A stretch of DNA of 64,000 nucleotides from Mugil cephalus (lineage: Eukaryota > Chordata > Actinopteri > Mugiliformes > Mugilidae), in assembly GCF_022458985.1 (NCBI RefSeq), contig NC_061785.1:7554204-7618203 (forward strand). Direction: 5' to 3'. The notes under the pieces are model-generated. The model was not told where the DNA came from. It searched no databases and saw only the letters and a program-made list of their open reading frames with translations. This document shows positions 38,325-57,900 of the stretch, in pieces (the stretch's first letter is position 1; each line of letters begins with the position of its first letter). The position numbers and the translations under genes are program-made.

Positions 38325-38776
38325 AGCTCGCAATAAACCGAGACACATATGCACACGCTTGAGGACGTTCAGACTCGTGGAAACGGTTCAGTACAGCAGA
38401 ATGTTTTGGTACCATCAGTCATGTCAGTGCTGTAAAACTGACTTTTTAGAGAAGCTGTTTTTTTTTTTTTTTTACAGATTCCTTCTTGTCATAATCAAGA
38501 AGAAAATCACATCATTTAATACTGCAACAAATATACAGTTGAAGTGCTGTGTCTATGAAAAGAAATATGACATTGTGATTTATAAAGACCTGTCTAATGT
38601 TTAAAAAAAACAACAAATAATATCCTTTAAGAGCAGATCCAGATTTTTCTTGACAGCGTTCATTAGGATGTTTATAGAAATAGAGAAACTAAGATTCAAA
38701 TGACACTTTCTTTCGTTAAAGAATCAGATTCTAATCTCAAATCAGGTCTTTATGTAGATCACCTCCACTGATTGTT

Positions 38777-38782
38777 AATAAA
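38777..38782 (+). terminator. poly(A) signal, probably bccip
   Basis: AATAAA about 450 bases after the bccip stop. An earlier AATAAA at 38332-38337 lies only 8 bases past the stop and could be used as a proximal signal. Both are plus strand and before the next gene. I cannot tell which dominates. Confidence 0.4.
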
Positions 38783-39054
38783 TAATGCATTCGCATGCTT
38801 TCATAATCTGGCAGTGATTGGGTTTATAAGTCTTAGTCTTTAAACCAGATCCGCGCATATCACTGTAACCTGAAGGGAAAAAACGAGGTCTGAAAACGCT
38901 GGATTGGAAACGAGGAACTACATACATCAAGCATGTACATGCATCAAAGTGTTAAACCTCAATCTGGATCTGGATGTTCCTGGTTAATTAGAAAAGGAAA
39001 TGCACAGTGTGTTTTTCTCCTGAAGAGCATCCATCTGCTGCCCACTTAAGTCAT

Positions 39055-39156
39055 ACACCGATCAGCCACAACATTAAAACCACTGACAGGAAAAGTACCA
39101 CAGGACACAACTGTACTATAGTACAGGCTACCTACACAGTATTAGGAAGGTGGTCC
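39055..39156. mobile_element. family B element, internally deleted copy
   Basis: Only about 100 bases: ACACCGATCAGCCACAACAT at the left and ACACAGTATTAGGAAGGTGG at the right. Lies between the 3' ends of bccip and dhx32. Confidence 0.55.
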
Positions 39157-39406
39157 ACATATGTTCGTAGGAAGAAAAGAACAAGAGGCGGGTGAGAACA
39201 CTCGAAAGGATTAATCGGATGTATTACGCCACGAGTGAAAGAGTTCAAAATGTATTTACTTATTACAATTCATCAACTCAATAGACAAATCAGCACATGG
39301 AGTCATGTACACGTGACCCTTTTAAATCTATGCGACGAATACAAATGTCTCACAAGTGTCACTGCATTTGGTTGCACGTTTTCGACCCAGATGTGCCGAG
39401 TTCAGC

Positions 39407-46451
<7,045 letters not shown>

Positions 46452-47135
46452 GACAGTTATCTATTGATCCGGGTGAGGGCAGACAAAGGTTTTTTTTTTT
46501 ATCTTTTCTACCTCAGGTCCACAGGTCCATTAGTTCATCCTATTTTCACATAGGGTTAGGTGATAAATAGTAACGACCACAAGCTTCCAAGTTATATTTA
46601 CTAAGCCCCTAAAAGTTTGGAGTTGTCCTACTTCTCTGGAGCTTTGCTGACGCGCAGTGCGCACCGGTGCGTAATTTCTCTTCAGCGTGGCTTCACACGT
46701 GTTTTGACGTGCACACAGGGCTTCGCATTCACCCCCACCCTCACCCTCACTGAGCATTGTCCGGAAAGGAGCTCATCATAATCGCCTGTATATTAACCAA
46801 ATAATCACGCGTGGAATCGCGAGGACTCTCAGACTGTCCATGTTCCCAAACAATGAGCGTGTTTTTGTTTTTTTTTGTTTTTTTTTTAAATATCCTTCAC
46901 TGAAGTGCAGTGTAAACTCTATAGAATCTGATTTCAGTTACTTGAACATATGATAAATAAGTGAATAAATAAACAAATCTCGTTTCACACAAGTCCCAAT
47001 TGTATAGTTATGCAGGACTTCATCGAAATCAGATGTGACATGGGTCAAAGCAACAAGTAGGATTTTTATTTGTTTGTTTGTTTTTAATTTATTTTAAAGT
47101 TCCCACAACCTCTTTAACTATTTGAACTCCCACAC

Positions 47136-47535
47136 CAGGGGTATCCAACATACGTCCCGCGGGCCAAAATCCGTCAGCCAGAGGGTGCAGTCTGGGCCTC
47201 GGAATTTGAATTTGCAAAGTATGAAAATTACATTTAATACATTAGCTGCAATTCTGCCATATAATTAACTGCAGTTCTTGAAGCGTCCACTAAGGATTGC
47301 GCTCTTTTAATGTGAGGTGGGGACATAAAAAAACACTGAGACCCAGAACTAAACAGCAGATGGCAACAATGCACGTATTGAAACTGCACTTATTCCAAAA
47401 GTAGACATTGTCGCGATGTACTTGTACTTCTTTGCGCTAAAACAAATGGAAAAATTAGTTGTTATTTATGTCATTATGCTATTATGTTGCTGGTCTGCCA
47501 CCCTGAACTCAAATGAGTTTCACACACTTGTCCTG
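47136..47535. mobile_element. hAT-like remnant (GGCCCGCGGGCC type), degraded
   Basis: Begins CAGGGGTATCCAACATACG followed by CCCGCGGGCCAAAA, a widespread vertebrate hAT-type end. The right part (TATTATGTTGCTGGTCTGCC) parallels the element at 59883-60809. The interior is largely deleted. Confidence 0.6.
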
Positions 47536-48056
47536 CACAAATCCATCTATTCACAATCATTTACTACATAGTTAACCATTAGCTCAACCTTTTAAATATC
47601 AATGAAACAAGCTTCAGCACTTAAACATCAAACAAATCCACGCGTCTCGGCTCCAAATAGCGTGTCTGATATTAGCCATTAGCTTATTTAGCCATTATGA
47701 GCATTTCAATTTTCAATCTGTAGTCCAAATGTTAAACTGGAAACACGATGTTTACATGACCTGCACATCTAACTGTCTCACTTCTCCCGCCTTTCCGACG
47801 GATAAAATGTAGCTGGAGATTTAATTAGACGATGCCAGCTCATGCTGCTTTCAGGAGCTTCTCATCAGCGTCGCTGCGCGTCCTTGTTATTGTGAGGATC
47901 TGCGAGAGTTTCCTCATTAGCAAAGGATTTGTTTTTGAACGTCCTTTAAATTTCACACAAACACTGCAAGTAATTCGAGGCAATACCGAACACACACAAG
48001 TCATTAGCAGTGTATTTTCTTTTAAAACCCCTCCAAAGTTCGTGTCAGATTGCTGT

Positions 48057-48445
48057 AAGGCGGGGTCTTCAACGTTTTTCAGGCCAAGGACCCTCAAACT
48101 GATGGAGAGATTAAGTAGGGACCTCACTATACTAAACTTGGCCTAGTGCTATTTATAAATATACATTAATTATTATTTTGCATTCAATATGGAGCTGTTC
48201 AAATACAATTAAATTTATACAGGTGTAACTGCCGTAAACCTAAACACACCTGACATAAACATACCTACATATATCATGCACTGTTAGCTTTTCTACTACT
48301 AGTGCTTCTGGGATTTCACCTGGGGAACTTGGCTCACAGCCAAAGAGAAAAATGTCTAATCAACCAAAGATTTTACGACCCTCCTGCAGTACCTCCACGG
48401 ATCCACTAGGGGTCGCGGAACCCCTGTTGAAGACCTGTACTTTAA
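48057..48445. mobile_element. hAT-like element, near full copy
   Basis: Reads GGGGTCTTCAACGTTTTTC at the left and GGAACCCCTGTTGAAGACC at the right, as in the 25.7-kb element. Located between dhx32 and adam12. The target duplication has decayed. Confidence 0.65.
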
Positions 48446-49597
48446 GACAAAGGCTCTTAAAATAAGTTAACCTGTAAGCAGTGTTAAAGAGTCAGAGAAT
48501 AAAAACGATATTGGTTTTTGGTTACTTTTTGTGTGTAGACTTTCATATATATGTTTTTTTTTATTATTATTTGATTGTGTATGAAATTTGTAATTGCACC
48601 GAACATAAGTGGAAGCTGGAGTAAAAATGTCATTGTTTTCCGTGAGGCTTTGGGCTTTTAATTTTAAAATTTAACAAAGCTGAAATTGCGGCCTTTTCAC
48701 ACTCTACTGTAAATGAGCAACAACAACAACAACAACAAAAAAATCAATGACAAATGTTCCCTTGTGTTTGCAAAAGAACAAGTTTTTACTAATACTGCTT
48801 GAGTGTTCAAAATACCATGAGCAGACAATGACACTTGGAGAGTTTTTCTTTACATATGATGTATCAAACAATCATCATTAAAAAAAAAAAAGTAATAAAA
48901 AGAAAAAAATAAAGAAGCATTCCCCATGAAAACGTGTTCACCAGTAACACAACATATAGGAACATATAGACGTAGCATAGTCTATTAGCATGTGGACAGA
49001 AAGCAATGGAAACTAGTGCATCGTTATAAAGCTTACAGTATCAAAAGTAGGAAAAGTCTATCCAGTTATCAGCTGTGCTTAAAGGAAATGTTGCTTAACG
49101 TGTGAAGCTGTACTTTCATAAATGATAAAAAGCATTCTTCATTTAAAACATCCGGTGGCGTGTAGATTTGTTTTCAACCTCAATCGCCAAAGGTACAAAA
49201 ACTACAAAATGAGCCTCCTCTCCTCGGATGACTGGTGCTTCGGCCTACACACCGAGTGTTCTTTTCATTTCATTCAGACTGGTGGAAATAAATCAAGAAA
49301 TGTGTCCTTGTCGAGTGAAACTGAAAAAAAAAAACATGATTTAAAAATACCGCAGGGATATTATAGCCAGACAGCAGCTGTTCGCACGTGAGCGCAGCTT
49401 CGAGAAAGAGCTGAAAGAACACCTAAAACACACATGACCTTTAGCGGAGCAAATATTTCGGAGGCGCCCTCTGAGGGATGGATACTTTCTCCCGTGTTCA
49501 GTTCATACCTCAGTGCCCATGTTCCTCGAGTGAGCTTCTCGGGCATCGTTAATGAAAGGGAAATGGCAAATCAGTGACATTTCACGATTCAACTCGG

Positions 49598-49603
49598 TTT
49601 ATT
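49598..49603 (-). terminator. candidate poly(A) signal of adam12
   Basis: Minus-strand AATAAA about 710 bases past the adam12 stop. It would give a 3' UTR of about 49580-50310. Other AATAAA-like runs occur farther left (for example near 48563), so a longer UTR is possible. Confidence 0.35.
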
Positions 49604-50310
49604 TCTCGCAATAAAAATGAAGAAGACACACTGTCGTGTGAAAAGCCGGCACCTCTTTCCTGATCGCGGAGCGGTCGCAGTAACGCCACGGTTGTTTCAA
49701 GACTTTTTCAGACTGGCTCGATGTTGAGAGTGTTATCCTTCCAGAAAAACTCCAGCGGATGGGTTCCAAAGTGAGCTACAAATGTTCGTCTGAAGTTCTC
49801 ATATGTAATTTTTTTCATTTAGCGTACAGAACAAACCATAACCTAAAGGGTTCCCTTCTTTAAAACACATTTCACACACACACAAAAAAAATCGTCATTT
49901 CACAGATTGGCTTTCTTTTAAATCTCCCGCATCTCCTTCATAAATACCAGCTCTGATATGAAGAAAAATAATGAAAATGAAACAACAGCTACTATTAAAA
50001 ATTCAAAGATGCTACCGTGTAGTAAAAGTGTCTGGCACAGTGCACTGCGTGGCAATAAATACACAATATAAATACTTTACATGTACCTGAGCTCAGACTC
50101 GTAGCACCATTCAGAGACAGAGCACCAAAGGGACACGACGGCACGTCTCCGGATCCAAAACTCAAGAGAGAGCCGCCATCTTTTTTTTCTTTTTTTTTTT
50201 AAGGTTAAAAAAGTTTTTATAGTGCAAAAGTTTTTTTTTTTCTTTTCTTTTCTTCAATGTGTTTGTGTGTGTGTGTTCGCTCAACAACAATGTCCCTTCT
50301 GGCCAAAGTC

Positions 50311-53300
50311 TCAGCTGCTGTATTTGATGTTGGCAATTATGCAAGGCTTTGGTAATGTAGGAGGCTGCTTGGGACTCGGCCTAGAGGGGGAGGGAAGTGA
50401 CAGAAAAATGAACAAATTATCTCTCTGTACCAACTTTTAATGTGTTTTTTTTAATGTATAGCGGTGGAGCTCACCTGTTGGGGCGTGGGACAGGACGGAC
50501 GGGTCTGGGTGCACCGGAGACGGGTGCAGGGCCGCAGACGGCAGACGGCCGCTGGACTCTGGAGGGACTTCGCACCAGACGGGAGCTCCTCGGGTCAGCA
50601 GGTAGAGGTTTTTGAGGAGGGCTTGGTTTCTCCAGCTCCTGTTGAAGGACATCAAATACATAGTTAAGTGTCTCCACCAGGTGGCACTCATAGGCAGACA
50701 ATTGCAAGACAGGTTTCTTTTCTCTTCATCTCCTCTTTCAGGCTCCACGGCACCGCCGTCCAATTGGCTTAATGATGAAAGCTATCATGTGGTTTTAATC
50801 TTCAATAGACAACTGAGGTCACGACAAAGGCCTGCTGTTACCTAGCCCCCCCGTTAAGTCTCCATTCACTTCCATCTATTCTTCTCGGCCAGGGAGAATC
50901 ATCCACATACTGCACAGACAGAAAGGATCCATTGCGCTGAACCTGGGACTGTGGAGCTCACGCGTGGAAGCAGAGCTGCACTTATTCATCCCATTGAGGG
51001 TGAATCTTGTCGTGTGACAGATCCCACTCGTACTTAACCCCCAGGCGTCAGCTTAATTTACTATAAGTCATTAAGGACAAAAATATCCACTTCCTAAAAA
51101 CTGAACTGATTAATAATTTTTTTTCTGCTTTTTTTCCTGCATAAATCAGGGTAACATTTTTAATCTAATGCTACACAAACGCTAATAACGCATCAAAGTC
51201 AATATATGGGCCAATCTCGGACGTATCCAAGACTGATTTGACAGTCACACAGCATTTATTATATGGAAAATAACGCTTATTTTTTCACGAATAACAACAG
51301 AGACATTAAGTAATCTAATTGCCGCTGTATAGGTGAAAATCCCTTATGCAGAATTTATAGACCCCTTCATGGTTTGTAAACAATGTGAAAGTTTTTGAGG
51401 GGCGGGGCTTAACTGGAGGCAAAACATCTCAAACACTATAGCTTGTAAACAGCAGTTAGCATATTTCAATGGACTGTTTGGGCACGAATGGACGAGGAAA
51501 ACTAGTATTTTAGAGAATATACTTGAGTGTTATTTTAAAAAGTTGACTCTGACTGATGGGACTACATTCACCGACCTCTACACTCTCACTCACTGGATGG
51601 ATGATTTGACCAAAGGAGGACAAAGCTCACGGTTGGCATTAGCATTAACGTGTAACAAGAATCTAAATGAGCATTAATTTAACATAATTTCAGTCACGAT
51701 TTATTCTAATCCATGATGTTTTCCAAGCTGAAACTGATGATGCATTACATATTAATCTTATCTGATAAGAAGTGTGCTTGTCGTTGATTGTCTCTCTCCA
51801 ATCCTTTCTTTTAATCGCTAAAGCCAAACCAAAGTTGTCTATGACTAGCAGTGGTTGATATACGATAAAACTTCAAGCTAGTGTTTTTGATTTTTCGGTT
51901 GTGGCACCAAAAAATACAGCAAAATGACATGTTCCTGGTTGAAAGTGACAGTGTTTGCCTCAAGCTTCCCTCTGGTTTGCCTCCAGTTAATATAATGACG
52001 TCACAGTGATGTTTTTACAGCAGTTTTTTGGACATTTTTGTCCGTAACGAGTTAAGAGGGTAGTATATTTTTTCCCCACACTGTTCTAATGATATATTAG
52101 AATTTGAATTCCATAATTTGAGAGATTTTCTTACAAAAAATGTGCTATATCCACTAACACAGCCAAAAGAGCAGAAATGTGCCCAAATGGACAAAAATGA
52201 CGATAATGATGCGTGAGGGTGACGTCTAATAGCGCCATAAACACATGACAAACGACTTCAACTGAGCAAACAGTCCGTCTAAAAAAGACATCATCTCCAC
52301 CAGGTAAAGCTGTGCAGATCTTCTTTGTGAACACGCTGGAGCTGCCAAACAGCTGCTAAAGACGAGCCTACGGGAATCTCTTTGACACATTAACATTATA
52401 TAGGAGCAGCTGTGAGGCTCTACTTCCTAAAACCTCTAAACACTGCCAAGAGCTTCTGCATGCCACCTGTTGAACACGAAACCTTATAAGAACCTTCGTA
52501 AAATGGGAGCTTTCTGGAATGCGTTCTGTGTATTCAAAAGTGAAAGAAAATACGGCCGTACTGTGGCCCGTGACGTCATGGGATTGGTGATGGCCATAGC
52601 AGTAGAGAGTGAAAGAGAGAAGAGAGAGCCTGAGAAAGTCGGATTGAGGGGGATTGTTTCAGTACATCCCTGAGATCTAGTGAATTTGGAAGCCAGATCG
52701 ACACTTTTTGCTGTTTTTCATGTTTCTTCAGTTGTTCCTAAACCATTTTTCTGCCTGTGTCTGTGAGTTGGGGGTATCTGGTCTGGTCTAGATGGGTGCT
52801 ACATGTCTAAGTAACATCCACATCAAAAGTTTCCCAGCAGAACACTGAGTTGTCAGAAGTTGGTCAATGTCATTCACTCCTCCTGTCGGTGGTTTTAATG
52901 TTGTGGCTGATCGGCGTACCTTCTCCTATGAAGTCATTTTTTATTCATGGTGATGAGCTGTGTTTTATTATGTTTCTCTTTCTGGTTAATACGCTAACCT
53001 CCAGTGCTACCAGCAGCTGCACTACTACAACCGCTGTCCTTCAAGGGTGAATTGCGCGCCGTGACACAGATCACAGTCGACGCGGGGGTTCGTTTCAGGC
53101 CGGAGCCCTTTTCAGAATAAAACCATTATATTTCTTGTTTCGATTCATTAGTAAAAAATGTAAAACGTGACCTTTGCAAATGAACAAATGCAACAAAAGC
53201 CACAAGTCTGGGGAGGATGGAACCAGGAAATGTTTGCATTTCTGCCAGAAAGTCGAAATGCAACTGGAAAACGCTTGCACCGATTCTCTCAAATATGTCT

Positions 53301-54913
53301 CATCCTCTTTATCGCTGTCTCTGCCACAAAGGGTGCAAACCAGATTAAAGGCAAATAAGCTTCTTGGAGAATCACTCAGTGCTAACACCACAAACGATTG
53401 GCTTTCTCTTCCCCTCAACTCTCGACAGTCGGCAAACTGAAATCCCCCGAACAGCAGCTGCATTAACTTTGCCATGCTGCGATACCATGCACACACTTGC
53501 TCACCCTCCCTCCATTATCAATATTTATGTGGCGCTTCGTGTTGTAGAATTCAAGTCTCGCTTGGGCGACGTCACAGTTAACCTCGTTACCTTTTTTTTT
53601 TTTTTTTTCTCAAGGCCGCTCGCAACCGTCAACATGCCTGCACTTTTACGGCCCACAGAAGAACCGTTAAAACGCTGACATCAAAACGGCGGTTTGAAGG
53701 CGCAGCGAACATCATCGTTTCCCCCTGGCCGGGCGTTACAAGCTGCAGTAGCGGGCGAAAGCCACCCACCAAATGAAAATGTTTCCAGCTCACTTACCGT
53801 GACCATCCTGCAGGAGTTATGGTGCGACGAGGCGCGGAATGACGCCCCTCTGGCTGCGACGTGGATGTGAGGCGGAGGGGCCCGGTGAGGCGGCGGCACC
53901 GGGGGTCTCGGCTGCCCGCGGCCGCCGGGGGAGACGGTCAGGGTGAGAGACAGAGGGACCGGGTGGCTGAGGTGAACCGGAGGGCACTGGGGCAGTCTGC
54001 GCAGGCTGTGAGCGGGGTAGGGGTCTGGGGGGAGTCCCGCCTCTGGCCCCCGGTGAGGAGCCTATGGGAGATAAAAGAATAAAAGAAAGTCGGTTGTCTG
54101 CTTCCTGTCATGTTAACCCCCCCCCCCTTCTTCCACTACATTTCCTTCTGATGCGGTCAAAGACGTATAAATCAAGCTCTTCGTATGAGGGGAACCTCGA
54201 CGCTGACCCATAATAGGAGCTAAAGAGCCCACACACACTGCTACTGAGACCCACTGGACACAGAACGGAGCCCGTCTGATATTTAGACCGGCCGAGATTA
54301 AACACCTCCAAAGGCATGCAGTCATGCGGCCAGTGCAGCTCGGCTCACGACAACTGGAAAATGACCTCACATCAAACGGCCTCACATCCTTTCTCTCCTT
54401 ACCTTTTAGCCCGAATGAAAACCACATGCCGCTAACCGAAAACACAGATGCCACGGTAATGCGCAACAGCTTGCCACCCCGCAACGGGAAAGCCTCCTCC
54501 GACTCCCTCGCTCTCGGAGAGCCCTAACTCCATCGATCGAGGGTCACCCCCCGCCGCAAGCCACGGCAGGGCGGCGACGCGGCGGTTGAGGCGCGCGACG
54601 GTTGATGCATTCACGCGAGTCGCTCCCTGCCTTGTGGTTATCAGCAACTTTAAATGTCAAGGAAGCAGCGGCGTGGACGATCTTTACGCAGGAAATGTGC
54701 TGATGAATCAATTTCTTCCGCAACGGGCAGCTGTTAATGACGAGAAATGTGTTCCCCGTTCCCACCCCGCAGAGTCCATTATCACCACCTCATCTACATG
54801 CCCACACAGTTTAATTGGATTAGAATGAGCTGCCATTTGTGTGGAGGCCACGCGTCAATCCGGTTGAGAATGATCCGGCACTGTTACAAGACGTCTCCTC
54901 TAACTGTAAATAG

Positions 54914-54957
<44 letters not shown>

Positions 54958-57900
54958 CTACTCACCTTGAAGATAGTGGCACTGTGTGGCAGGGGTGGGG
55001 CCGGTCGAGATGGAGACGAGCTCGCTGAAGGAGGCTGATTCGGAGCTGACGGTCCGCTGATTGGAGCGCTTACAGATCTGTGATAAAAAAAAAAAAAGAA
55101 TAATGAAACCTTTTTTATTCCATTATTAATACGTCAGTTATTAATGCAGCTCAGACCAATTAATCACTGTAATTGGTTTCACAGTGTGACCGATACAGCT
55201 GCACCTGTGGCAGATTTGAGCAAACTTTGCTGCATTAAAAAAAAAAAAAGATGCATCATACAGCGATAAGGCATAACATTATGACCATGTAGGTCTCCAA
55301 AACAGTTCTGTTTGGGCAGACTCATCAGAGAATGGACATGGACCTTCTGAGGGTGTCCTGTGGTATCTGGTAATGTGGTTAGTAGGGTGACTTTGGGTCC
55401 TATGGGTTCCCTGCTGGGGAAGTCTGATGCCATCAAGGAGTGTCTTTGCTATGGGGTGGGGTGGGGGGGGGGTCTGGTCTGCTCTACATGGGCGCTACTT
55501 GCCTAAGTAGCATCTACCCGAATGCCAGGTCCAAAAATTTCGTTGTCACAAGGTGGCCACTTCTCCCGTCAGTGGTCATAATCTTATGCCTGATCAGTGT
55601 ACATATAAATGATTTCAGCTCTGTAAAAGCACCTGAGCTTCTCAATCGGGTTCTTTTTACTGGCGAACAGCAGGCCCAGCAGAGTTTTCCTCTTGATGCA
55701 GACGATCAGACCGGCTCCCAGGAAAGTGAGCAGAGCCACGAGGATGCCCACAGTCAGATTCCTGCTGTCTGCTCAGAAACATAGATGGAGAAAATAGTAT
55801 GGTCTCAGGATACCAGTCCTTAAATCTGGTTTCGTCTTTCACTGTTTTGCTGTCAGCAATTCTCTGAAAAACTTTGAAGGACGATTTACATTTTTATGCC
55901 AGTATTTGCCTCCTCAAAGCTACAGTTCCCAGCAAAGAAACATGTTTCATAGTACATTCAAACATGTATGACTAGATGTAGCATTAGTCACTGATATGTA
56001 TTAGAGTTGAGATATTTCTATAAAACATGTGACCCAAGCTGCAATAAATCTGTTATTTGATGTAAGTGAATACCCGCTGGCTTACCTGCGAGTCTGATGG
56101 GGCCACTATCCACACTCCCCCCAAAACCTGCCTTGTCACAGAATGGAGGGGACCAGTGAGCCTCACAGTGACAGTTCTTGTTGTTGTTGCACACCTGCAG
56201 CATATTAAAAGGAAAAGAAAGAAAGGGTTGGGAGAGCACACCAGTGTATTCTTTTTCAGGCAGTGTTTGAGCGTGTGCAGAATACTCCACACCTTTAAAA
56301 TGATGGTTACAGTTACTAGCTGACAAATGAGTCCATTGAGTTACATGCAGACTTGACTCAGGCTGCAGCTAATGACCATTTAGATGACATTTTATATCTC
56401 AAATATTACAGCAATTAATGCACAGAAAGTCTACTTCCAGGAGCCCAAGGGACCTGCTTTGAACTGCATCGTTTTGTTAAACCAATCATCAAAAACCTGA
56501 AGAAATTCAGGTTAAAGTCAGTTCATTTTTCTTCATTCCATTATTATTCTTGATACAACAGTCAAGTGTAACCTTATGACCACTTTCCTAAAATCGTGTA
56601 GGTCCCCCTGTGCCTCAAAAACAGTTCTGATTCATCAGAGAATGAACATGAACACCACATCCTGTGGTGTCTGGCAACAGTCAGTACGTTTACAACTAAT
56701 TATTGCCTTAATCCGACTTTAAGTGGTCAACTTAAGTGGATTTAAATTTGGACTAAGTTCTCCTTATCCGATTAAGACACACAAATAATGCGAGTGGATA
56801 TCGATTTTCTCCAGCATGTATATGTCTTAATTGGACTGTAACTGGACAACACATGTGCACATGCTCCACAACCGCTGCACTGGCGTATGGCTCCGAAACA
56901 AAAATATCCAAGAAAACTGGTCGCAGAAAAAGGTAAACAGAGCCGGTTGAAGAACCACCTGAGGGATAGCGACACCTTACCTGCACCATAACTAGCAAGC
57001 GCATTACGTACAAGATTAAAAGAGCTGAACTATTATCCATCCTGACGTTGTTTGAAGTGCCGCATGAACGCCTTTTGAACGGCTGTATTAACATGATATT
57101 AACCCACTGAAAAGACACATAGTGTGGTGGAGGAGGACATGTTCCCATCAATTACTTGTTTTTCTCCGTTGCATGTTAAGTGGGACACGGGCTGCATTCA
57201 GAAAGTCGAATTTTGAGCATAGCACGATTAAGCTGTGCATGTAAACGCATTGCATGTTGGTAGTGGAGGCCTTTGGGCCCTATGAGTTGAGGTGAGGGGC
57301 CTCTGTGAATTAGACTTCAGACTTCATAATTCTGTTTTTCATGTTGTCTGTGAAGGTTCTGAGTCCTCCAGGTCATGGTAATAGAAAAGGCGTTTCACCG
57401 TTCATCTGAGTAGCCTCTTCAGTTCTTCAATGAGCGGTGAAACATCTTCTCAAAACTCTACAACTCCAGTTGCCTTTTTAAAACGTCTGTTGGGTTACCA
57501 TGACCTGGATGACTGAGAACCTTCACAGACATCAACTCTGTGCATTGTACTCAAACCAGCTACATCTCCGTTTACAAGGCTGGGGGGGGGGGGACATGCC
57601 CAGTAAAAGCCCACATCATGAAAAACCTGGGGATATCAACAGGTCTTTGGAAACACAAAAGTAATGATGACCTTCTGACCTTTTTCCGAAGGTGCTTGAA
57701 GGAACGACATGGGGAGGCTGTGTTTGCAAAGTCAAACTTTGAAAAAGTCCCCCTGCAACTCAGCTGGAAAAGCATTCATTTTCATTACCCATATAAATGG
57801 TTTAATGGAATAAGGGCGTAATATTTTGCATTCACTGCTACAAATCAAACTAAAGCAGTAGATTCCCACAAGACGACCTGTGGCTTAAGAAACAGAGCAG

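Larger units (their letters stand above)
46452..49597. other. dhx32-adam12 intergenic interval
   Basis: Starts with the dhx32 upstream region (no TATA seen; some CpGs at 46640-46720). It contains two hAT-like remnants (47136-47535, 48057-48445). There are no ankyrin or fibronectin-III coding exons, so no fank1 is visible here, in contrast to the mammalian order. Confidence 0.55.

Noticed and set aside
46452-50310. Possible fank1 remnant
   Set aside because: No ankyrin or FN3-like translation in any frame; the interval is transposon remnants and adam12 3' UTR.
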